The notes under the pieces were generated by a model, which worked only from the letters and a program-made list of their open reading frames with translations, did no database searches and was not told the DNA's origin. Below, piece after piece: positions 12,807 to 18,085 of a stretch of DNA of 50,924 nucleotides. Position 1 is the stretch's first letter. Every line of letters starts with the position of its first letter. The position numbers and the translations under genes were made by a program. The stretch is taken from positions 1 through 50,924 of IMG/VR virus record IMGVR_UViG_3300036790_000288; one strand, 5' to 3'. Origin of the DNA: a virus.

Positions 12807-12998
12807 ATGGCTATCGTTGGCGACACTGTGTATCAGTGTCGCGACGGTTACCGGATGTTCGCGGAAAACGAAGATGGCAGTTACGCCAGCTACGGGGTCT
12901 ACTTTGGCCCTCCATCCGAGCCACCCGTCGGTATGGGTGGAGGGGATGATAGAAACCGCAAGCCCATCCGCTTCGCGTGCCTCAAAGAGCAACCCTGA
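12807..12998 (+). CDS. Small protein (63 aa), unknown; alternative frame possible
   Basis: ATG at 12807 after GAGGATGATCAG. The product starts MAIVGDTVYQCRDG and has a Gly/Pro-rich middle; no family recognised. A second, overlapping frame (GTG 12739 to 13026) contains a stretch that looks like a lipoprotein signal (ATVTGC after a hydrophobic run). Both cannot be supported by sequence alone, and either might be a chance reading. Confidence 0.4.
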   Translation: MAIVGDTVYQCRDGYRMFAENEDGSYASYGVYFGPPSEPPVGMGGGDDRNRKPIRFACLKEQP

Positions 12999-13099
12999 AG
13001 TGGTTCTTGACCCGCGCAGAGGATAGGCCACGTAGGCTTCTGGCGGCAAAGATGGTCGTGGCATTAATTGTGATCGTAATTTTAGAGTTAACATGAACA

Positions 13100-13127
13100 T
13101 TGTACAAGACTTACGGACTGCTACACT
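13100..13127 (+). promoter_or_regulatory. Promoter of the integrase gene
   Basis: TTGTAC at 13100-13105 and TACACT at 13122-13127 with a 16-base spacer resemble a sigma70 promoter. The predicted transcription start near 13134 leaves a 30-base leader with CAGGAG before the ATG at 13165. This argues against the upstream in-frame ATG at 13093 being used. Confidence 0.6.
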
Positions 13128-13164
13128 CCCCGCGTGCAATGGGGTCAACGGGTCAGGAGTATCA

Positions 13165-14388
13165 ATGGCTCGAAGACGGTACCAGCGGGGTCAGTTGATC
13201 CGCAGTGGAGACAACTGGTTAGGACGGTGGCGTGAGGATGTTGAAGACGACACCGGAGCAGTGAAACGGGTGCATAAGAAGGAGGTCATCGGCACCGTCG
13301 AAGACTTTCCAACGAAGCGGCTTGCGGAACGCGAATTGCAGCGCAGGCTCGAGCCAATCAACAACGTGGAGTACCGGCCGCAACGGCGCGTCACTTTCGA
13401 AGCGTTCTCGCAGAAGTGGCTGAAAGAGGTCTTGGTGCATCAGAAGCGGTCCAGCCAGTCCAGCGCGCGCAGTCATGTCCGGGTGCATCTTGTCCCGGCG
13501 TTCGGCGCGATGAGCCTGGCGGACATCCGCATGGAGCAGGTGCAGCAGTTCGTCACGAAATGTGCGAAATCTGCAAAAACAACAAAAAACGTTGTCGTCA
13601 CACTGATGTCCATGTGGTCGACCGCTCAGGCTTGGGGCTACGTCCAGCACAACCCGTTCCCCCGCGGCGCGTCTGGGAGGCTCCTGCTGAAGTTGCCGGC
13701 GGCCGCACCGGGTGAGACGTACCACTTCACTGTGGAAGAGGCTCTGGCGATCATCGACAAGGCTCAGGGACCGTGGAAGACGTTCTTCCGCATCCTGGCC
13801 GAGACGGGGATGCGGCCGGGCGAGTGTGCCGGGTTAAGGGTCGAAGATGTCGGGGAATGCAGCTTGCGGGTCGCACAATCGGTGTGGGGCCAGCAGGTGC
13901 AGACGCCGAAGTCGAAGGCCGGTGTGCGGACGTTCGCTATCTCGGCGACGCTGGAAAAGGAAATTGGAGAGGTGACTAGTGAAATGCATAGAGGTTGCAA
14001 TCGCAGCGATGTCGTTGGGGGTGGGTCTGTGCATGATCGTTCTGGGGATACTAGACTCCTCTTCACCACGGAGACCGGAAGACCGCTAAGCATGGACAAC
14101 TTTCGCCAGCGGGTGCTGAATCCAATCCTGGCAGAGTTGGGTATAGACAAGAAGCTGGAGCGGCTGAACATCGCACGCTGCGGCAACTACGCCTTCCGGC
14201 ACATGAACGCCACGCTCATGGACACCCTCAACACGCCCATGAAGACGCGGCAGAAGCGGCTGGGTCACGCGCAAATCGAGACCACGCTGAAACACTACAC
14301 GCACGCTATCGACGCGGACGACCGGATGGCAGCAGACCGGATCGGCGCGATCATGGCGTCCAAACAAGAGATGGAGGCTGTGCAATGA
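13165..14388 (+). CDS. int: Tyrosine recombinase, phage integrase (407 aa)
   Basis: An N-terminal arm-binding part (MARRRYQRGQLIR, then RWREDVEDDTG), a core-binding domain, and a catalytic domain with ETGMRPGECAGLR (first Arg), YAFRHMNATLM (second box; the usual first His is Tyr here) and LGHAQIETTLKHYTH (final His and nucleophilic Tyr) identify the family. It would insert the phage into the host by recombining attP with attB. A tRNA 3' segment 300 bases downstream is the probable core site. The start at 13165 is preferred because of its promoter and CAGGAG site. Confidence 0.95.
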   Translation: MARRRYQRGQLIRSGDNWLGRWREDVEDDTGAVKRVHKKEVIGTVEDFPTKRLAERELQRRLEPINNVEYRPQRRVTFEAFSQKWLKEVLVHQKRSSQSSARSHVRVHLVPAFGAMSLADIRMEQVQQFVTKCAKSAKTTKNVVVTLMSMWSTAQAWGYVQHNPFPRGASGRLLLKLPAAAPGETYHFTVEEALAIIDKAQGPWKTFFRILAETGMRPGECAGLRVEDVGECSLRVAQSVWGQQVQTPKSKAGVRTFAISATLEKEIGEVTSEMHRGCNRSDVVGGGSVHDRSGDTRLLFTTETGRPLSMDNFRQRVLNPILAELGIDKKLERLNIARCGNYAFRHMNATLMDTLNTPMKTRQKRLGHAQIETTLKHYTHAIDADDRMAADRIGAIMASKQEMEAVQ

Positions 14389-14663
14389 AGAAAATTGTGA
14401 TCCCGGAGGGAATGCTGAAAGCGGCATACGAGCCATTCGAGGAGGAGTACGAGTTTTCGTGGACTGAAATGTACACCCGGAAAACCCTCGAAGCCGCGCT
14501 ACGCTGGCTGTCGGAGAATCCCATTATTCCCACCGACCAAAAGGCATGCGAACTTCTCGATGCTTACGGGCACCGAGGCTACACGTTTGGACAGTGGCAG
14601 CGCCGCATGTTTGATTCTGTGCCCGAGATGTGCCCTGTAAATGAAACGGCTCAGAGCCTGTAA
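14385..14663 (+). CDS. Small protein coupled to the integrase (92 aa)
   Basis: ATG at 14385 overlaps the integrase stop (ATGA). The product is acidic at first (PFEEEYEFSW) and helical later (FGQWQRRMFDSV). It does not show an excisionase-type winged helix that I can recognise, although its place between integrase and attP fits a recombination accessory factor. The end of the gene lies inside the terminator hairpin. Confidence 0.7.
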   Translation: MKKIVIPEGMLKAAYEPFEEEYEFSWTEMYTRKTLEAALRWLSENPIIPTDQKACELLDAYGHRGYTFGQWQRRMFDSVPEMCPVNETAQSL

Positions 14664-14676
14664 CTCTAAGCCGTTT
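14644..14676. terminator. Long hairpin terminator after the integrase operon
   Basis: AAACGGCT (14644-14651) pairs with AGCCGTTT (14669-14676), and inside it AGAG pairs with CTCT across one mismatch, giving a 12-pair stem with a 7-base loop. The stem starts with AAA and ends in TTT, so it could stop transcription in either direction. It insulates the integrase genes from the attachment site. Confidence 0.7.
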
Positions 14677-14692
14677 AGTATCAGTAATTTGC

Positions 14693-14741
14693 TGGTTGCG
14701 GGGGTAGGATTTGAACCTACGACCTTTGGGTTATGAGCCCA
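14693..14741 (-). other. attP: attP: 3' half of a tRNA-fMet(CAT) gene
   Basis: Read on the minus strand, 49 bases run from GGGCTCATAACCC (anticodon arm with CAT anticodon) through GGTTCAAATCC (T-arm) to CCCCCGCAACCA (acceptor end with CCA). Three consecutive G-C pairs in the anticodon stem and the CCCCCGCAACCA end are hallmarks of initiator tRNA. The 5' half (acceptor and D-arm) is absent, so this is not a working tRNA. A tRNA 3' segment beside an integrase is the classic attP layout; insertion would restore the host gene. Confidence 0.85.
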
Positions 14742-14771
14742 TAGATTTTGACGATTTAAAATGCTATCTCG

Positions 14772-14799
14772 TTGACTCTATTGCACATGGTCTCATAAT
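14772..14799 (+). promoter_or_regulatory. Promoter upstream of the zinc-ribbon gene at 14846
   Basis: TTGACT at 14772-14777 and CATAAT at 14794-14799 with a 16-base spacer. It lies between attP and the gene at 14846, so after integration it would stay at one prophage end. Confidence 0.55.
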
Positions 14800-14845
14800 T
14801 CATCGGTCTTTGTTTGTGCCCTTATTGGACCTTGGAGGAATCATT

Positions 14846-15046
14846 ATGAGCATCATCAAAGGAAACGGTAGAGTCGTGGTGAGGACAGGTCGTGACGCGC
14901 TTCGTTTTGGTCGAGCATATGAGCGCGAGCGTGAAGACGCGCCAAAGCTATGCAGGTTGTGCGACCAGCCGATGAAGCCGAAAGGCGTTAAGAAGCTACC
15001 TAACGAATACGACCACGCCCTTGGATGCCCGTACGGCAAGCGGTGA
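14846..15046 (+). CDS. Zinc-ribbon protein (66 aa), paralogue of the gene at 9317
   Basis: ATG at 14846 after TTGGAGG. The last 33 residues (CRLCDQPMKPKG ... YDHALGCPYG) match the small protein at 9317 almost residue for residue; the first 33 residues are an added basic N-terminal part (SIIKGNGRVVVRTGRDALRFGR). Zinc ligands are C-x2-C and H-x3-C. Function unknown; its position next to attP with its own promoter suggests expression in the lysogen. Confidence 0.7.
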   Translation: MSIIKGNGRVVVRTGRDALRFGRAYEREREDAPKLCRLCDQPMKPKGVKKLPNEYDHALGCPYGKR

Positions 15047-15087
15047 GTTCTGGACCCCGTTCTGTGCCCGGCTGATAGACTGCCGCA

Positions 15088-15249
15088 ATGCTCTACCGCC
15101 CCCGCACCGTAGTCCTGCTCGCCACCGGCCTGCTGGCGCTCTTTGCGCTCTACTTCCTGATGTTCGTCAACATCCTCGACGACAACCGCATGCATCCCTC
15201 TCAGGGACGCGCGCACGACGCCAACGGCGTGCCGATAGGGCCACCATGA
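15088..15249 (+). CDS. Small single-pass membrane protein (53 aa)
   Basis: ATG at 15088. Residues 6-28 form a membrane segment (TVVLLATGLLALFALYFLMF) followed by a short polar tail. A TAGACT hexamer ends six bases before the ATG, so the transcript may be leaderless, though no -35 match is visible. The stop overlaps the next ATG. Confidence 0.55.
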   Translation: MLYRPRTVVLLATGLLALFALYFLMFVNILDDNRMHPSQGRAHDANGVPIGPP

Positions 15250-15332
15250 AAATGACGTGGAGCTGGATTTTGGTGATTTTGCTGCTGCTGGGAGCTGTGT
15301 GGCTCTTCTGGGTGGGTCTGCCGATTCCGTGA
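15246..15332 (+). CDS. Tiny membrane peptide (28 aa)
   Basis: ATG at 15246 overlaps the previous stop (ATGA). The 28-residue product is almost entirely one hydrophobic helix (WSWILVILLLLGAVWLFWVG). It resembles the small hydrophobic peptides found beside phage attachment sites; roles could include membrane signalling, toxin-like activity or exclusion, none of which can be shown here. Confidence 0.5.
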   Translation: MKMTWSWILVILLLLGAVWLFWVGLPIP

Positions 15333-15334
15333 AA

Positions 15335-15356
15335 TCGCGCCCCCCCCCTACTGAAT
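15335..15356. repeat. Direct repeat TCGCG-C9-TACTGAAT, left copy
   Basis: Copy 1 has nine C residues; copy 2 at 15733-15752 has seven. The pair flanks exactly one minus-strand gene (15348-15689), whose TAG stop lies inside this copy. Confidence 0.85.
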
Positions 15357-15689
15357 TCTCCAGACCCTGACGCCTCCGTCAATCTTGCGCGTGGTCATCA
15401 TGATTGACTTGTTGGATTTTTGTTTGCAAAAACCCCATATTGCGGATGTTATGCGGGAATGAAGGTGATGAGGATCTTCGCCTTTCCGAGGCGGCGCGAA
15501 AAATGAGTCTCCCACGCGCATTTCATAGAACGGGTACGTGAGTTTGGGACCTCTCTTTCGGGGAGGGACTGGAACACCCTTCTCTATTTTAAAATCTTCG
15601 AGCGGCGGCCTGGAATTCGATATTTCTCGCAAGATAGAATGCGCGACATTAGATCTGCTTCCGGGAGCCTCTTTGCGTATGTCTTTCAA
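15348..15689 (-). CDS. Unrecognised protein flanked by direct repeats (113 aa)
   Basis: The C-terminal 70 residues (KLTYPFYEMRVGDSFF, then HSRITSAIWGFCKQK, then GGVRVWRI) look like a small phage domain seen as stand-alone proteins: a start strand, a helix and a final strand. The N-terminus is basic and probably disordered. The gene runs opposite to its left neighbours and is bracketed by 20-bp direct repeats, so it may be a movable gene cassette. Confidence 0.7.
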   Translation of the reverse strand: MKDIRKEAPGSRSNVAHSILREISNSRPPLEDFKIEKGVPVPPRKRGPKLTYPFYEMRVGDSFFAPPRKGEDPHHLHSRITSAIWGFCKQKSNKSIMMTTRKIDGGVRVWRIQ

Positions 15690-15732
15690 TTGTCTAAATC
15701 CTCCCCAAGTAAGCCATCGTGTGGAAAGTTAG

Positions 15733-15752
15733 TCGCGCCCCCCCTACTGAAT
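15733..15752. repeat. Direct repeat TCGCG-C7-TACTGAAT, right copy
   Basis: Second copy of the repeat at 15335-15356, located 44 bases upstream of the start of the minus-strand gene at 15689. Confidence 0.85.
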
Positions 15753-15790
15753 CGTGTCATGCTCTAGATTCAGTGACTACAGAGGGGCGC
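15735..15790. other. Extended imperfect hairpin
   Basis: ACTGAATC (15746-15753) pairs perfectly with GATTCAGT (15767-15774), and an outer GCGCCCC (15735-15741) pairs with GGGGCGC (15784-15790) across unpaired bases. It lies between two minus-strand genes and overlaps the right direct repeat. It could be a terminator for the gene at 15838 or a recombination target. Confidence 0.5.
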
Positions 15791-15837
15791 AGAGGGCCGG
15801 ATAGCTGAGATTCCCGGTTTCGGTCACAACTTCATCC

Positions 15838-16011
15838 TTAGTGGGTCAGTAACCTGGCGGTCACCTTGTCGAAGACTTTGGCGATCCACTGCTTTGTCTC
15901 GACGTGGCCCGTTATTCCGCTTTCGTTGCGGTAGTGGCATACTGCATTGGCGGCCATATCGGCCAGGGTTTCCGGGCTGCGGTGCAACTCGGGGGATTTG
16001 TCGACCATCAT
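15838..16011 (-). CDS. Small protein (57 aa), unknown
   Basis: A 57-residue product (MMVDKSPELHRSPETL start, ending DKVTARLLTH) begins at ATG 16011 after GGAGG, overlapping the stop of the AT-hook gene (ATGA). It looks like a compact helical domain (ETLADMAANAVCHYR, KQWIAKVFDKV). No family recognised. The clear ribosome-binding site and coupling support it. Confidence 0.65.
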   Translation of the reverse strand: MMVDKSPELHRSPETLADMAANAVCHYRNESGITGHVETKQWIAKVFDKVTARLLTH

Positions 16012-16778
16012 GCTGCCTCCTTCTGCTTGTTCTTGCTGCCTTTAGGCCTCCCGCGGACAATGATGATGCCGTCAGGAATGGAGATCCTGGTGGCTGTGAC
16101 GCTCCCTCCAACGGCCATGGTCTGCATGTACCATCCGATGACTCTCTTCAGGTATTGCCGGCGCTCGGCGCTGGTCTTCAGCCCACCCTCACGGTCGAAG
16201 TGGATGAGGGAGTTGGTCGCCATTTTCTCCGACATCGCCAGGTCTTTCGTGAGCCCCTTCTTGCGGCGCTGCTTACGCTCCTCCAAAAGCTTTCCGTTTA
16301 ACTCCTCCAGGTACTTGGCGGCTTCTTTCTCCGTGTTCACAGGCAGTAGCGGCATCGCTCGAACAGCGTTGCGGATGTCGCCGAGGGCTGCGGTGGCGAT
16401 TCGATGGAACTGACCAATGACATCCTGTCCGACAGCGGTGATTTGCTTCAGGATCGGATTCGGGATGGTGGCAGCCAGTTCGGCAAATGCCTCCTGCTTT
16501 CTCTGTATGGTGCGCTGGTGGTCGAGGGGATATAGCTTACCAAGGTAATCCCTCATCTGCATCTCTTCGCCCTCTAATAGCTGCTGGGCTTCGGTCAGCT
16601 TCATCAACTCGCCAAACTCGCCGAGTTGCTTCATCCCACGGAATTGCTGGACATCCGAGGTGATCGTGAGCAGAGCGTCCTGCTTCTTGCGGTTGAGAGC
16701 TATCCATCCGGGGGTATCCTCCAACCCCTCTACGAAGACAGCGATAACTCCTGGCTCCGAGCCCTTTTCTATTTTCAT
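16008..16778 (-). CDS. Helical DNA-associated protein with C-terminal AT-hook (256 aa)
   Basis: ATG at 16778 after GGAGGG. The first third is beta-rich, the middle long and helical (LTEAQQLLEGEEMQMRDYL, KYLEELNGKLLEERKQ), and the C-terminus carries RGRPKGSKNK, the AT-hook signature that inserts into the minor groove of AT-rich DNA. The control region just upstream is unusually AT-rich, so self-binding is plausible. It diverges from a ribbon-helix-helix protein. A role in lysogeny, segregation or silencing is only inference. Confidence 0.75.
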   Translation of the reverse strand: MKIEKGSEPGVIAVFVEGLEDTPGWIALNRKKQDALLTITSDVQQFRGMKQLGEFGELMKLTEAQQLLEGEEMQMRDYLGKLYPLDHQRTIQRKQEAFAELAATIPNPILKQITAVGQDVIGQFHRIATAALGDIRNAVRAMPLLPVNTEKEAAKYLEELNGKLLEERKQRRKKGLTKDLAMSEKMATNSLIHFDREGGLKTSAERRQYLKRVIGWYMQTMAVGGSVTATRISIPDGIIIVRGRPKGSKNKQKEAA

Positions 16779-16802
16779 TTCAGTACCCTCCAAGGTTATT
16801 CA

Positions 16803-16917
16803 TGCCTCATTTTTCCCAATTGAGGCAATTGTGTCAATTGTAATTGTGGAAATTATCTATCTAAAGTTACCAAAGATGTATTGTGTTACTTATGTCGCGT
16901 ACCGGACAATTGAGGCA
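16803..16917. promoter_or_regulatory. AT-rich divergent control region with TGAGGCA operators
   Basis: CAATTGAGGCA occurs at 16817-16827 and 16907-16917, and TGCCTCA in inverse orientation at 16803-16809. On the minus strand TTGACA (16837-16832), a 17-base spacer holding the first copy, and AAAAAT (16814-16809) form a plausible promoter for the AT-hook gene. The spacing of repeats on both sides suggests operators for the neighbouring ribbon-helix-helix protein. Confidence 0.65.
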
Positions 16918-16965
16918 CTTTTTACATACAACCAAATTCATTTCAGCCTTGGAGGGCCCCCAAAA

Positions 16966-17184
16966 GTGAAGACAGTATCTGTAAGAGCGAAATCCGAAAA
17001 CGTGGCGCGGTTGCGCTCGGTTGCGGAATACATACCCGGAAGTAGCGTCAACGCGCTGGTAGACATGGCTATCAGGCTGTTTTTGGATGTCGAGGCTCCG
17101 GCCTACATCGCGGCGTTCGAGGACGCCCGGGCCAAACTGGAGCGCGCAGAAAGACAGCCTGTCAGAAGTCAGGGGATGCGGTAA
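16966..17184 (+). CDS. Ribbon-helix-helix (CopG-like) regulator (72 aa)
   Basis: GTG at 16966 after TTGGAGGG. The N-terminus KTVSVRAKSENVARLRSVAE gives a beta strand followed by helices, with SSVNALVDMAIRLFLD as the second helix, the usual pattern of small RHH repressors that bind as dimers to repeated operators. Repeats of CAATTGAGGCA in the region upstream are natural targets. The last codons encode E-R-Q-P-V from an exact copy of the other palindrome (17153-17163). Confidence 0.65.
   Translation: MKTVSVRAKSENVARLRSVAEYIPGSSVNALVDMAIRLFLDVEAPAYIAAFEDARAKLERAERQPVRSQGMR
17153..17163. promoter_or_regulatory. Palindromic operator-like site GACAGCCTGTC (copy 5)
   Basis: Exact copy at the convergence of the RHH gene and the nuclease gene at 17162, so not at a promoter. 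A bound protein here could act as a roadblock between converging transcription units. Confidence 0.55.
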
Positions 17185-18085
17185 TCACTGCAAATCCGTG
17201 CTTCTCGGGCCGAGTATCAGGACACACTCCGAGGAAAGGGCAGGGCGCGAAACCATGACACCCCGCCAACCGCATCGGAGGCACCTCTGGCAAGTTCCCC
17301 ATTTCCCCAGCAATCCGCTTTATTTCATCCAAATAGGCCTCTCGACCTTTCGGTACCGGCACCTGCACGGTATGCACTAGATCGGTCATGCAGCCATCGG
17401 CCCGCATCTGCGTTAGCCAATCCGCCGTCTTTATGCCGGAATCCTCCCGCCAAACCGAGGTCCACGTCGCACCGAAGTCTTCTGTGGACGTCTTCCTCTG
17501 AAAGCGGAACGTGCGGTTGCGTGGATGCCTCCAGCAGCGCGTCCACGCCCCGTGCCTGCGCTTGTCTTGCGATGAACCGATGGTGATAGCTGTCACGAGT
17601 AGCGGCTGATCCAGCGCGCAGACCTCGCCTATGGTGCGCCAGCCGGATACCTCCTGCTGCTTCCGGTCATCACTCCATCGATCGACAAGGACGATGCGTC
17701 TCAGGGCGCCGTCTCCGGTCCTGTACGCCGCGCTCTGCCATGGGTGGCCCGCGGGCAGCGATACTTGCTCGACCGGCGTCCACGGGGCGCTCCACGCGCT
17801 TCTGAGGGCCGCGGCAAGCACTCCAGCTAGCTTCGCGTGATGCATGGCTATCGCGTAGACATCCCCACCGTAGACATCGAGCCCCGGGGAGGCGGCAAGG
17901 GCCAGCAGTTCATTCTCTGCCGCGCGCTCGGGATCTTTCTCTGTGCGCAACCCGGCATCCAGGGCCATGTAGAGGGAGCGGACCAGCGACACCCTGACGC
18001 GGTACTTCCCGGTCCAGCGGAAGCGTCTCGGGCAAAGCTCGTAGGTGGCAATCTTTTCGGCAGAGATCAATGCGTGCCCGCCCAT
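17162..18085 (-). CDS. Cas4/AddB-like PD-(D/E)XK nuclease with Fe-S cysteines (307 aa)
   Basis: The N-terminal SAEKIATYELCPRRFRW matches the start of PDDEXK_1 (Cas4/AddB-type) nucleases. A cysteine there, plus a terminal cluster CHGFAPCPFLGVC, gives the one-plus-three arrangement that holds a 4Fe-4S cluster. The middle segment near VLVDRWSDDRKQQE should hold the active site but is not the canonical D...E-x-K, so activity is unsure. It is the last minus-strand gene of the late region, overlapping the virion protease gene by 19 bases, which may mean packaging or ejection with the DNA. ATG 18085 chosen; upstream codons read through the neighbouring gene. Confidence 0.65.
   Translation of the reverse strand: MGGHALISAEKIATYELCPRRFRWTGKYRVRVSLVRSLYMALDAGLRTEKDPERAAENELLALAASPGLDVYGGDVYAIAMHHAKLAGVLAAALRSAWSAPWTPVEQVSLPAGHPWQSAAYRTGDGALRRIVLVDRWSDDRKQQEVSGWRTIGEVCALDQPLLVTAITIGSSQDKRRHGAWTRCWRHPRNRTFRFQRKTSTEDFGATWTSVWREDSGIKTADWLTQMRADGCMTDLVHTVQVPVPKGREAYLDEIKRIAGEMGNLPEVPPMRLAGCHGFAPCPFLGVCPDTRPEKHGFAVITASPDF

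Noticed and set aside
13093-13164. Upstream in-frame ATG of the integrase at 13093
   Set aside because: It lies upstream of the predicted promoter, while ATG 13165 has a CAGGAG site and begins the conserved part.
14693-14741. A working tRNA gene
   Set aside because: Only the anticodon arm, T-arm and acceptor 3' side are present; D-arm and 5' acceptor strand are missing, so it is an attachment site.
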